A stretch of DNA of 64,000 bases from Diprion similis (Eukaryota; Arthropoda; Insecta; Hymenoptera; Diprionidae): positions 24,763,025 through 24,827,024 of the forward strand of contig NC_060108.1 in the NCBI RefSeq assembly GCF_021155765.1. The letters are read 5' to 3'. Position numbers and translations under genes: made by a program. Positions within the stretch are counted from its first letter, which is position 1, and each line of letters opens with the position of its first letter. A model generated the notes under the pieces. The model did no database searches. It was not told the origin of the DNA and was given only the letters and a program-made list of their open reading frames with translations. Shown piece by piece: positions 47,399 to 59,288 of this stretch.

Positions 47399-50300
47399 CA
47401 AATTATGTGCCTATACTACCCAATTCTAGCAAATATTCGATTAACCATGCCAGGTTCACACAAATTTTAACAAAACTTGTCGTCGCCTGTATTTTTCTGC
47501 GCAAACTGAAGCAATTCGTGATTTCATTACAGTCGTGATGAGAAAAATAAAAATGGAAAACTATCTCTACAGATTGAATCGAGAAGCGGTTGTCTCAATC
47601 TGTGTAACAAATAATTGACAAAAAAAATCAAGATCTGGGGTTCATTGGACACCGCGTTAAACGCTCCCGCCGCTACCGCTGGCCGCACATGTTCTATCTC
47701 GAGTTTTCTCGGAATAAAAACAGATCAGAGTGAGGGAAATGCGGTGCAGATTATTCGCGCATTTGGCATTTTTTTTTCTATTTACTCCGATTTACTGATT
47801 AAATATTCAAACTAATCAATCGAGTCGCACTGTGTGAGAAAAAAAATTTTTATTTTCACCGAGAAAGATAAAGTTGTATATTTTTAAATGACATAGATTA
47901 AATTTGTTTGATTTATATATTATATATATACATATATTATACACAATAAAATAATATTGAGTAGAAAGTTGCGTAACTTAGCAAAGATACAGTTTTTTTC
48001 ATTTGTACGACATATAACGCGTCCGAATTTTGGAATGTTTCAAAATATTGGTAAATCGCGTTAGATCAGTTTGTAATTTAATATAGATGTGTCGACAGCT
48101 AGTGAAAGAACCGTTTGTTTTTTTCTGAATCGTTTAATCGTAGCTACATTAAAGGCGTAAAGATAAAACTGGGGTCAAGGAGGCGCCTCTAACCCAAACT
48201 CGTACTGATATACATGCACCGAATAATCTGGCTGACTCTACATATTCCGTGAAACGTTATGTTATATATTTTACAACACATGATGCTGCGTTCAGTAGCT
48301 TTCTATAACTCTCCTCGTTGTATATATATATATAAAACAAAAACACGATAAGGAGAAAAAAAATACTCGTATAAAAAGTATAATTTCGTAAAAAAAAAAA
48401 AAAAATTCAATTTTTCAGGTTTAAACGAAATATTTTACTTTTTTAGAGCAAGGGTTAATCGCCTCGATGCAGAGAGGAAAAAAAATCTGTGATAATTGAT
48501 ATAGTGAGTGCAGTACTCTCGGCGAAACTGCGGTGCGCAATGATCTCGTGTTATGAAGTAGAATAGAACGCTGGAAGAAACGGCGAATTCAGACCAGGTT
48601 ATCAGTAACTCCGTCTGCGCAGTCAGCAGGAATGCGGCAAGGTGTATGAGAGAGTAGGTCGCTGATAATCCTGAGGTGAAGTTAGCGAGCGGAGGATGGG
48701 AGTTGGTTTCAAGTTGAGGAGTCGACCGCGACTATATCGCAGTTTTAAGCTTGTCCGAAAATTCCGCTGCGGGAAAAATCAAAATGGAAAATTAAAGGTG
48801 GCTCACCTTTGTTGTGAAGGCGTCTTCGCACTCCGTACAGAATAGGTTCTCCTCCTTTTCGTGCAGCAACATGTGCGACTTGAGGCTAGCCATTCGGGCG
48901 AACTTTCGACCACATTCTGGACACTTTGGTTCACCGATGTTGTGCGTGGCCATATGAAGCGTAAAATTAGTCTGCAACATAGCCATTGTGCAGACTTAAC
49001 AGAGCATGATTCACAGGATATTTGCTCGCCTTCAATTTACATTTTAATTCACGGATAGGGGGGCAATATGCAACATGTTAGAAGTATATTCATGCTGGAT
49101 CAAATCAATCGATTAAGGATTCAGTAAAGTTTCAATGAATATGTGTGATGAACTTTTTTGTTTTTACTAGCAATGAATTTTTGCAATTTGGCAAATAATC
49201 TAGAAGTCCTAGTTTCTATCCATTACTCTCCAATCGTCAAATTTATTAATGCAGATTTTATGTTCTGCCAAAACCGTAGTCATTTTTCGACTGATTTGGC
49301 ATGTGGTTTTGCAGTTGCGAATTACTAGGGGCTTTTAATTGAGTTCATTACTCTTGCGCAATACGAAAAAGAAACTTTCATATGTTTATCAGATCCGTTT
49401 AAGGAGTTTGAGGTATCATCATTTAATATTCTCGGATCCCGGAGAGAGATTTACCGAGAATTTGTGGTCTTGTCTCAGAGTAACAAGGAAAAATCAGTTT
49501 TTTATAACTTACAGGAACGTTAAAAGATGCGGGACATTTTGGACAACGATGCGGTTTCTCTTCTGCGTGTTGCTCGGTATGTCTTCGAAGTAACATTAGT
49601 CTGGTGAATCCTTTACCACATATTTTACACTTGAGGTTATTCGGATGCTGAACGTAGAGAAACAAACAACAGAAAAATACCCTATTAGTACAAATACCAT
49701 ACAAAACATATGAGATTAGTCTACTAAACAAGTGAACACAATTTTCTCTATCCTTTTTGAATTATCATCAAATTACAAGTCTAGCATTTCCATGACGAAT
49801 AATTAAAATGCTGACAAACTGCTTTTTCAATACGTGAACTTACTGCCGAAGGTGGTGTACTTCCATCTTTTCTGGGTCTACCAGGACTTCGTTTGACAAC
49901 AGGTGGAAGAGGTGGAAGAGCAGGGGGCACCGGGCTTTCAAATATTTCAAAGTTTTTTGTCTGTAAGCTGTTAATTTCCGTTCCACCAGGTGTGAGTTCG
50001 ACGGTAGTGCCACCAGCGTTTAGTTCAATATCTTTTGGAGCATAAGGTGGCTGCTCCGGTTCGTTTAAAACAGGGATCGTCTGGTAACCCTGTGTCGTAA
50101 ATAGAGCTGCCTGTTGCGCTGCGTTATCCGCGCCCATTGCTTCGAGCGTTACTTGAAATATAGACTGTAACAGCAAAAGTAGAAGACAGGTGTTAAATGT
50201 GTTTACTGTCTTTATGCTTGCACCAAGTTACGGTCTATCATCTTGTTCGATACTCACATTTCCTTCGTTTGTTTTCATTGGAGCTGCCGCGATCACATTG

Positions 50301-50624
50301 CTTTGCTGAATGGTCACCGGTACCGACATAAATTCCAGGATTCCGTCATCCCGCTCTGTGAATATGAATCACAAAAACCAGTTAATGCAATTGCTAATAT
50401 GTGTTGACTAACTATTATAACTATCATCTGTATAGTTTAAAAACAACTTTTCTCCTTGAAGTTTATTATTCATTTCTTATTTGCATAATGGATCAACGCA
50501 TCTTTGATGTTTTACCTGTGACTGCCAGAAGAGTTCGGCCATCGTCAGATATTATGAAGCCGAGCGGCATCGATTCTGTGCCAGTAGTCAATTGCTCGGT
50601 CAGAATAGCTTGCTCCGACAACAT
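32021..50624 (-). CDS. ZNF236: ZNF236-like protein with 28 C2H2 zinc fingers
   Basis: Probably a nuclear DNA-binding protein. Twenty-four coding exons join in frame to 1782 residues, near the ~1845 of vertebrate ZNF236: 50624-50516, 50355-50258, 50164-49844, 49647-49513, 48971-48807, 38359-38228, 38106-37963, 37863-37746, 37665-37529, 37257-37062, 36985-36907, 36835-36700, 36621-36482, 36393-36034, 35954-35720, 35627-35396, 35263-35151, 35066-34812, 34716-34364, 34266-34086, 33983-33871, 33796-33565, 33468-33192, 33108-32021. The N terminus ([12 protein letters not shown]) is finger-free. An AT-hook-like [11 protein letters not shown] lies near residue 160. Then come 28 C-x2-C-x12-H-x3/4-H fingers in clusters, separated by acidic, Gln-rich and Ser/Thr-rich linkers, and a 43-residue tail. 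Several introns cut inside fingers and each join restores the spacing. Finger 19 (CHMCSKTG...) lacks the core Phe. The start follows a UTR acceptor at 50644. The ZNF236 name rests on finger number, layout and length; binding targets are unknown. Confidence 0.92.
41011..41039. repeat. Poly(A) run of 29
   Basis: An uninterrupted A run directly after a C-rich stretch. It might be the tail of a retroposed sequence, but no recognisable element body adjoins it. Confidence 0.7.
41674..41904 (-). other. Short open frame in ZNF236 intron 5
   Basis: A complete ATG-to-stop frame of 76 codons, arginine- and leucine-rich, with GC-richer codons than the surroundings. The opposite strand is also open over part of it, with an acidic, protein-like translation, so the strand and reality of any gene are unclear. 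No family is recognised. Confidence 0.15.
45185..45449 (-). other. Possible small secreted-protein exon in ZNF236 intron 5
   Basis: A consensus acceptor (CTGTTTTTAG) precedes GTGGATAGATTTCATG, and the frame from this ATG at 45436 runs 83 codons. It begins [17 protein letters not shown], which resembles a signal peptide with a possible cleavage after GASQG. The rest is not recognised. No upstream exon or poly(A) site was identified, so this could equally be chance. Confidence 0.22.
45684..45971 (-). other. Coding-like fragment in ZNF236 intron 5
   Basis: A 94-codon stretch open from just after a stop to a TAA. It has a balanced, protein-like composition ([39 protein letters not shown]) and many C- or G-ending codons, unlike the AT-rich surroundings. 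There is no ATG near its start and no clear acceptor. It may be an exon of a nested gene or a gene relic. The product is not recognised. Confidence 0.25.
47331..47396. repeat. (TA)n microsatellite in ZNF236 intron 5
   Basis: About 28 TA units between short (CA)n flanks. Confidence 0.9.
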
Positions 50625-51339
50625 TTTGCTGGGTAATCAGATACTGGAATAAAAATTATTGCTGCTGTAGTATAAATCATTGTTCAAGTTTGTTCTACAA
50701 ACTAAAAAATCAATCGTGTGTAATCTCAGACTGTTTCAGTACTGCAAGATTTGAGGTTAGAACTTTAAATCATTATTGTAATATCAGTCCGAATTTAACA
50801 AATAAAAAGAAGATTAGGTGGGCGGAGGAATTGCTAAAAATAAACGGTCCAATACCTAATGTATCTTCAAATATATCAGAATCTACAACGAAGTGAGCTC
50901 AGCTTTTTGTGCGAGAGTACGAAAATAACCAAAAAATTGAGTCAGTTATGAATTCGATATGATTTATGATAGGTGAGGGATTTTCGAGGTGCTTTCGACA
51001 CGCAGTCGGTAGCATGTTCAACGGAAACATTTCGCACGATATAATTGAGCCCGGAATGCTCCAGAGATTGATTATTGTTTACAAAACTCGAAAGACTTGT
51101 TAGTCAGAAAAGTGACGTCTGCGTTGTTACGCCTCGATTTAGCGATACGAGTATGTAGGTCCAAACAGATGAGTTCAACTCACGGTTTTAAACAATATTG
51201 CCACAACGTACCTGTAGTTTTAATTATTTAACAAATTTTCAATAAACTACCCGATCGATTCACTACTCGGAACTGTCACAATTGTCGATATATTTCCATT
51301 GAAAATTGTCTTGTGAGATTATTATTTTCTTTCAGAAAT

Positions 51340-51530
51340 GTAAATATGGCGGAGTAACACAGTCTTTACACCCGATCGCGTAGGCGAACTGGATTGGGTC
51401 GATTGGCCGCGTGTGAATTGCCTTGTTAGTTACAACGTTTGGCGATTGGCGCTGCTGTCGCTACGGCGGGAAGCGCAGCGCTATTTTGAATGTCGATTTC
51501 TGGACGACACATAGATGGCCAATGATAAAT
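51340..51530. promoter_or_regulatory. Probable promoter region of the ZNF236-like gene
   Basis: A GC-richer island in otherwise AT-rich DNA. CCAAT boxes face the zinc finger gene (ATTGG on the plus strand at 51393, 51402 and 51445), one CCAAT faces the other way at 51519, and a YY1/Pho-like ATGGCGG lies at 51346-51352. A 5' UTR acceptor just upstream of the start codon (TTTTATTCCAG ending at 50644) implies a non-coding first exon that could start here. It might also serve the plus-strand gene downstream. Confidence 0.45.
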
Positions 51531-51582
51531 TCACCCAACTTCAGAGAGATTGATTATAAAAGACCTAACTTTGGCGTGACGA

Positions 51583-51798
51583 TTATAATCCGATAAACTC
51601 TACCGACTCCGATGGTAAAATGATTATCTTCCATGCTAATACACAGGAGTTAGCTGTTTTATCATCGGGGGCCGTAGAGTTATTTAAATTACAATCGTTG
51701 GGCAGAGTTAGATCTTTAACAATAAGCGTATATATTTTTCTTAGCTCATCGAAATCATAATTATTTGACTTGACGATTGGTAAACTTGTCCTACACAT
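51583..51798 (-). other. Ambiguous open frame between the ZNF236-like and receptor-like genes
   Basis: A complete minus-strand frame of 71 codons (ATG to TAA) with a non-repetitive composition. The plus strand of the same DNA is open as well and also reads protein-like (TQELAVLSSGAVELFKLQSL). I cannot decide which, if either, is coding. No family is recognised. Confidence 0.18.
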
Positions 51799-51960
51799 CC
51801 GATCACTTTGATTATTTATACGTGTAAGAAATACTAGGTATCTCGAAAGATTTTAGTTGCACTGTTTTTTTAGAAGTAATGTGAATTTTTGCTTTTAATA
51901 TATAAATTCTGTCGTGACCAAAGAGGAATTACACATTGTACTATAAATTTATTTAAAAAG

Positions 51961-52368
51961 ATATTCATATCTGATTCTGATGTTGTACATCCTACTACTC
52001 AGGAATTGCGTGTTAAGTACATTTTTCAAGTTAAAGTAACTGGAGAGCGATCGATAATTGAGCACATACTTGAAAGCATATTGATAGTTGAATCGACAAC
52101 AATCGATTGTGGTGCTACGGTGTGGAAATGTTATTGCTAAACACGATTGTTACCGAAGTTGGAAATCAGTAAGCTGTTAATTATACGTACAAATTGTACT
52201 GACTATACAGAACTCAATCAGTCGTTCGAGAATGAGCTCCCAATTCTCATCGAAGCTTCTGTTCTTGACAGTGCATTTCATCGGTATGATATAAAATCAT
52301 TTCATATGGTAAACATTTTCTGTACGACTGATTCAGTTGTAGCGGATTTGGATCCTGTCATTGGTTAA
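51961..52368 (+). pseudogene. Possible decayed coding relic, SEA-like
   Basis: Two plus-strand frames in the same phase are separated by one stop at 52138. The first includes TQELRVKYIFQVKVTGERSI and the second includes ENELPILIEASVLDSAF and a hydrophobic strand ending VVADLDPVIG. The pattern of strands and spacing recalls an extracellular SEA-type domain, but this is a weak impression. It lies directly upstream of the receptor-like gene and could be a lost or mis-spliced 5' part of it. Confidence 0.2.
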
Positions 52369-52448
52369 TAGCTTGAGACATGATTAATTAAATACATTTA
52401 TACCTTACTTTGTTCGATATTTTTATTGCAATCATCAACTGTCTGGAG

Positions 52449-55400
52449 GTAGTCTGCTGGGTAGGAAGAGGATTTGACGTGACGACGATCTACAGAAACA
52501 ATGGAGATCCTCAGCAAAATTACGCGGAATGTCATTCAAGAACCGATGCATTAGGCCTGCCCTTCCTTGCTCCTAATGGTTCTACTTTTGGTAAGATCTG
52601 AGATCTTAAACGGTGCGTGATGTTTAATTATATTTGGACTCGAAATTTCCTGAGTTAACCCCGCGTCATTAATCTAGTTTGAATTAAAAATTTATGATCA
52701 ATGGTTATCCTAGAACCGGAAGTAGGATTGCTGGTTCCAAGCTGCCAAATAGGACTGAAGCCAAACTGCCCATGGACTTCCAAGGGTTGGGAAATCACCG
52801 GTGGATCAGACCCTAACTTACCACCGTTGAGGTTGCATCATGGTAATGACGTAATTCAATGTTTGATGTACCTAAAAAAAAAAAAAAATCACTTCCATGT
52901 ACAGAAGCCGTCAATATTCGCACGAACGGTGTCGTAACATCGCAACTCGTGCCGTTGTTCTGGCCTCACTTCAACTTTTCGGTAAAGACGTCGACGCGAG
53001 GCACGGCACGCGTTTTTCTTCTGACCGAGATGGATATTGCGAATGCGGATCTCTACGTCATTGACGTGGTCCACAATATGCTTTACCTTGCACACCAAAC
53101 TAGTAGTTTGTTAAAATGTGGCAGAGGACGTCAGTATATTCATGAAATTGATTTGGGTCCTGGAATCGGATTACGAAGGTGTCACAGCATTGGTAACATT
53201 TATATCGTAAGTGGTGTTTCAATCACGTAACCGCCGTTAATCCTTAGCTGGCAGGTCCGGATTAAGGATTCTCATGTTAATGTTCATTGGGTTCATTTTT
53301 GCAGCGATGGCTAGGCGAAGAATACGTCATGTTCAAAATGGACATGACAGGTGGAAAACTGCAGCTATGGCGCAACGGCTCATCGTCAGCACTCTTCACG
53401 CAATCAGATTCGGGCCCTCTTCGAGTTAAATACGTCGCCGTGACGACTTCTGAGATTGAACGTGACTGGGTTTTATATCTGGGTATAAAACCAGCATTTC
53501 TGAGAATGTTTTTTCCCGAACAAAGTTGGAACGGTTTTGTTTTTACTTCAGATGGCCGTTTATGGTCCCTGGTGGGAGTAACCGGGATGTTGAAGAGTCC
53601 GATTTTGGCACTAGATGGACATGCAAGGGTTTGCATTTCCTTCTTTGCGTTCATGGATTCCGTACCTGGTTCTGCAATTAAAGTTTCAGCCAGATTCTCA
53701 AATGGCTCTTATGAATATATGGGCCAAATATTCAACAATAGCTGGGAAAATGTGCGCTTCGTTTCCATACTTGCCTTTCGTATACTTCTCTTATATGCTG
53801 TCTTGATTTAAGATAACTTCTGCTTCCAGAAAAAGAAATGGATACTTCAACGACTCGTGTTCAACTCTTCTGATCACATCGGCAACGGTAACATTCAAAT
53901 CGTGATTGAAGGGCTGAAAGGAAATCCTTTCGCGCTCATCTCAATCCATGGTCTCATGGGCTGCAATCCAGATGGTATTGAGAATGAGTAGATTTTTCAT
54001 AAGAGCCCTGAATACTTGAATCACTTGAAAAGTTTAATCACCATTGACAATGCTTTCGATGCCTACTATTCTACAGATGAGGAAGAAATTGCTGTGACAG
54101 AAATCTCATTCGATCGAGCGAGTCCATTCATATGTAATGTTCCAGCGGTGCAGGACAAGGAAGGTTAATAGATCTGCTACGTAGAAGATTATTTTCAGAT
54201 AGTAGACTTATTTGATAAGCTCACTTTTACCTATTCAGAAGTCGTGCAAACATGTCCATATTGCTTACACGGTGGTAAGTGCGAATCTGTTTCGGGCCAG
54301 TGCGTTTGTCCTCCTGGCTTTACTGGCGATGCCTGTGAAGAAGGTTGGTGTGCGTTGAAAAATACTTGTTTAAGTAATGTATTAACTAACAATGACGAAA
54401 AAAAAAACCACGACGAAAATATAATTCAAGTCAAACCGTTTGAAACGCCATTTCAATAAACTCAATTATACTGCTTCCACAGGATGTGGACCAAATTCGT
54501 TCGGCCATGACTGTTTGGGACAGTGTTCAGGACGGAAGAACGGTTGCGAGGGATTGGTACTGTGCGTTCCCATCATTGGCTGCAGATGCGCTCCAGGGTA
54601 CACCGGAGTTGGCTGTGACATTGGTTGGTACTTGCACTATTCTATTTTTCACAATCTTTTTGATACAAATGTTCATGCAGAGTGCAAACCTGGATGGTAC
54701 GGTTCAAACTGTTCATTCTCATGTGGCACCTGCAGTCCCGGTAGCTCTTGCGACACCTACACAGGCGTGTGTGCCGAGGGGTGTGCCTCAGGATTTTATC
54801 CGCCTCTGTGCAACATCAGTAAGTGGTAACAGGTGGTGAATGATAGGAGACCTACGACCAATATGATGAATGATTTTCTATCTTACAATCAGCCCATTCA
54901 AAATTTGTTTATCAGCATACAGCTATCTTCTTGAACCACCGATAATAACAGAAGTTGGAGCTACCAGGGTTACGTACAGATTTTCATCAGAACCAGACAG
55001 CATTTTTGGTGCAGGAGATCCCTGCTTTTACCAAGTTGAATTAAAGGTCAGGTCAAGCGTAAATGTGATTCACTGTTCCTTACAGATGATTTCATTGTTA
55101 CACTCTTATAGGACAATCGAAGTTCTTCGTGGACTTCGAGGACTCCCGTTTTGTTGCAAAGACACTTTACACAACCCGTCACAGGGGTTGTAGATGAATT
55201 GCGACCTGGCATTGAATACAAACTCCGAATCATCCTTATCGACAGGGATGGAAGCTACTACAGTAACGATTCCACAGTTCCGTTCACTACTGTGACTACT
55301 AGTTGCCAAGGTCGAGTACATCTGTAACTTTGTATTACGAATTTAGTTGAATTGACGACCAAGTAGCCAATGTGGCAATTCTCGGTATAAGAGTTAAGTT

Positions 55401-58400
55401 TTTTTACAGTTCCCAAGACCCCATCGTATGATATTAAAGCGACTTGGAAAACGCAAAATGACTTCGAAGTTGAATGGAAAGTAAATATCAGCCTTTTGAG
55501 AACTGCGTTTTCTTTCTGACAAATGTTTGTTCTCGACAATAATTAGGACAATTTTTAGTACGAACCAAGAGACCGTACTGCCTGCGATTTGACACATTAT
55601 CGCGTCTATCTTCGTGAAGGCTGGCGCCGTTACGTATACAACACAACAACGGAAGCGAGGATAATCGTTCGAAATCGAAGTCCTTTTTTCAAGTACGCTG
55701 TACAGATTCAGGCAGTTACATCGCGCGGTCCCTCGGCTGTCTCTGAATTTGCATCAGTTGGAGCATTGCAGGGAGGTGAGTAATTACAATGTCCACTTAT
55801 TCATCGCGACGGAGGCCTTCTAAAACTTTAAATTACCCATCAAGCACCGTCCGCTGTGCTTCATCTTGTGACAAAGCAAATCTCGTCAAAAGAGCTGGAA
55901 GTTCACTGGAGGGAGCCCAGGGCAAAGTCTGGAAAAATCAAGAACTACATTGTGGAGTATGAGGTATGATTGTCAAAAAACTCGAAGTGTATTTACTCAC
56001 TTCAAGAAATAAATATCACACAATTTTCGACCAACAGTGTTTAAAGTATCTTGCCTGCCCGGGTTTGGACTGCAAGGACTCCACTGGACGGATAGAAACG
56101 TCTGAATTGACCGTCAGATTGCCGGGATTACGTCCTCACGCTCAGTACGGCATCAAGGTAGCAGCTTTTACGGTCGAGATGGGCCCCTGGGCTCAAACGA
56201 AGACCGCAACGCCATTCGCCGGTAAGAATCATGGGTTATAAATAACGAATAATTGCCCGTCCGCAATCAGCAGCAGAACAGATCCTTTATAAAGTCTGCA
56301 TGCACTCGTGAACATGACTGTGATTTTAATTTTCATCAATTTTATCCTCAGCTCCCGAAGCAGCTCCAACGGCTGGTGATCAAACGGTGATGTCGAGGAC
56401 GTCAACTTCTCTCGAGGTCACTTGGGAACCTGTACGCGATTGCAGACTACTACATGGCTTTCCACTGCATTATCGGTATCAATTGTATACGAAAGAACCG
56501 AATCAAGAAGGCGTCCTTGTGGAGGAAGGAAATGTTACTCATCCTCCGGTAAAATTCACCTCCCTTCGACCATACACAAACTACGTTGTCCAGATCGAAC
56601 AGGTCGTCACCGGAGGACTTCACAATCACGACTATAAACTTGAGATTCCTGTCAGGACTCGGGGAACGAGTAAGGATCTTGTGATTAAAAATCTCTTCTG
56701 CATAAATGATATGTTATTTCAGAGTTTTCATTCTTTACCGTACAGTTGCTCTCGCGGTGAAGGATCTGAAACCAACCGAGGTAACGTCGTCGACTGTCAC
56801 CGTGAGTTGGAACGTCCCTCCAGGTCTTCCACGCGATGCGGTCAAGTACTTTGTGGTTACTTTCAGAGTAAGTAGCAGGCGAATCTTCTTTTACTTGCAT
56901 CAACTCCGAGAACTTCATGTCGCCATTTGCACAGTGCGTCCGACTTTTGGCTTGCGAGGCGTCCTCAAATGCTTGCACCGACAACCGAACCATAGAACGA
57001 AACCAGATTTCCGTTACATTGACGCACCTGGAACCGTACGCAAACTACGAAGTATTAGTGGCAGCCTTCACTGGAGAAATTGGAAATTTCGCCAAAGTGA
57101 ATGTCAGTACTTTGACCGGAAGTAAGCAGATCAATCCATCCATATTAATTTTCCAAGCATTCTCCCAAAAGCTATTAATGGATCTTGATTTTCATTTGAT
57201 ATCGGACTCTGCCATAGCTCCCGATATCGCACCACGAATGGACCCACTCAATCCTCCTGTGAGCGGAAGCACATGGGTTTTGGTGTCATGGTTGCCACCA
57301 GTTGATTGTTCGTTACAGCATGGTCCTCTTCTTGGCTACCGGTACCGTATATTCGAGGAAAGGAATGCCAATAGTTCGCAAACATCGAAAGGTTCAATTC
57401 TGACGCGGAACACTACCGCTAACTTTACCATGCTGCCCAGTTTCACCATCTTCAAAATTGAAATAATCATCGTGAACAACATGAGTCTTGGTGATAACTT
57501 TTGGAATGACCAGAAAATTCTTAATTTTACCGTTCAGACGAAGCCCAAAGGTAGATGCAAAGATGTTAATGCATGTCAGAGTATTTTGCAGAGTCTTCTA
57601 TAAACTCTCAGATGATAGTTCCAGATCCAGCAAAAGACTTGGTGGCCTATACGCGTGGGGCAACCATGGTGGGTCTGAGGTGGCGTTCCTCTGAATATCT
57701 GCACGGTCCAATCGACTCTGCTGAAATTCAAGTGACCGGAAATAATGTAACTTTTGTTGAAAGAGTCAAGCCTTCATCCTGCGCAGTTTGGCGAACGCTC
57801 GTGTGCCACGAAATTAATTCCCTGCAAGAAAACGTCACTTATCTGATTTCGGTAAGGTTTGATTTGCGAAACAGTTTTCATTTTATATCACAAATTTAAT
57901 GTGGCCCAATGAACGTCCAGGTTCGCCAATTCAGCAGCGTCGTAGGAGAGTTGGGACTTCCGGCTAATGCAACAGTCCTAACAGTAGAAGGAGGTAATCA
58001 CGATTCTGTACATTTTTTACTTACGATTTCAACTACTTACATTGACCAACTTTATTGCCAGTTCCTGACCCGCCATCGTTTTTACGGTTGGTTAAAAAGA
58101 CTGACAGAAGTTTTATCATCGAATGGGGACATCCGAATATGACGAACGGGATTCTCAGATCGTTTCGCATCCAGACTGAACACGTGGACTCCTACGTGTC
58201 AGAGCTATGCTGTGACAGCGGCATGACAGCTGACGTGAAATTTTTGAGGGAAAATACGACGTATGCGGCTCAGGTTAGTGGTCAGAAGATATATCAAGTA
58301 TGCTGGGTGCAGGTAAGAGTCTTCTCTTCGTGTCAGCGTTCCTTTTAGGCTTTGACTTATGCGGTAGTGTGTCCAGGAGTCAGGTTTGTGAGGCACAAGA

Positions 58401-59288
58401 TAGGTACCTTGTCGAGTATTTCTTTAGCATAGAGTACGCACGTCAAAATGAGCTGTACCCGTGACGTTCACGAGCCATTAATGTCATCCAGATAAAAGGA
58501 CTGAAGCCAGCATCGGAGTATTTCATTACAGTCGTGGCTGTAACTCTCGCAGCAAGTTTACCAGTTACAATCACGATTTATACGATGCCCGGCACACCGC
58601 AATTACGCGAGAATCCACCTTACGTTCTCCAAGAAACCATCACCAACACAACCGCAGACGTCCTACTCAATCCAGTGTCCGAATTCAATGGTGGTCCAAT
58701 TTGGTAGGTGACACGAAGTTAGTCACGTGTACTAAATACCAGTAAATACCTAAGAAACCTTCTCCACTTCGAATCCTCGTGCTGTTCTTGAACTCTCGAC
58801 CTTAAATTAAGGATGTGTCGATGGTTAGTGTGTATGATCAAAGATTGCATGTCCCTACCTTAGGACGTACTTTGTGATGGTCTGCAGCTTGAGTATGAAT
58901 CTTCACCAGTACGAAGACGATGAAATAGACCCGGTCTTGTCGGAAGTTAAATCGGTGGTGAAGAGGAATGGATACATCGCCATTACACTGAACGATGTAC
59001 GCTTGCATTCTGTTTGACAATGAGAGTGACAACGATACGTCAGTTCGATGAAATTGTATCACGAGATTAAACTGTGCATTCCCGTAGGAAGAACTTGAAG
59101 ACGAGCTGATCGTGACTGTCGGGAATGGCGACGAATCTCTCGGTCTGTACGGTTTCGTCAGAAATCAGCCTCTTCATCCCGACACGTCGTATACTGTGCT
59201 CCAGATCGCCATGTCGGAGTACATGGGCTCTAGGAGTTACGGTATTGCGGAGAGCAAGCCATTTACGACGATGCACAACCACGGCTGA
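52449..59288 (+). CDS. Multidomain EGF/fibronectin III receptor-like ectodomain protein
   Basis: Twenty-five exons join in frame to at least 1526 residues: 52449-52590, 52714-52842, 52905-53206, 53305-53751, 53830-53974, 54077-54163, 54239-54343, 54483-54623, 54681-54818, 54916-55046, 55112-55310, 55410-55480, 55559-55775, 55845-55963, 56038-56221, 56352-56669, 56746-56867, 56935-57121, 57218-57550, 57619-57851, 57921-57993, 58062-58273, 58492-58703, 58864-58996, 59088-59288. In order: an N-terminal part resembling the Methyltransf_FA family (LRVKYVAVTTSE near residue 225); a MAM-like jelly-roll stretch (about 280-418); three Cys-rich EGF-like modules (about 418-546, the first GGKCESVSGQCVCPPGFTGD); then about nine fibronectin III domains to the end. 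Most domain borders carry phase-1 introns. The layout recalls ectodomains of Tie-type receptor kinases or receptor tyrosine phosphatases, but the frame stops at 59286-59288 with no membrane segment or enzyme domain. The first exon lacks an ATG, so the signal-peptide exon is unplaced. Likely secreted; function unknown. Confidence 0.85.

Larger units (their letters stand above)
38360..48806 (-). other. 10.4-kb intron 5 of the ZNF236-like gene
   Basis: The donor (AAG|GTGAGC at 48807/48806) and acceptor (TTTCAG|GCACAA at 38360/38359) join [11 protein letters not shown] to [10 protein letters not shown]. The result is one perfect finger with the expected 12-residue spacing. The intron contains microsatellites, a 29-A run at 41011-41039 and a few short coding-like frames, but no gene I can name. 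Confidence 0.85.
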
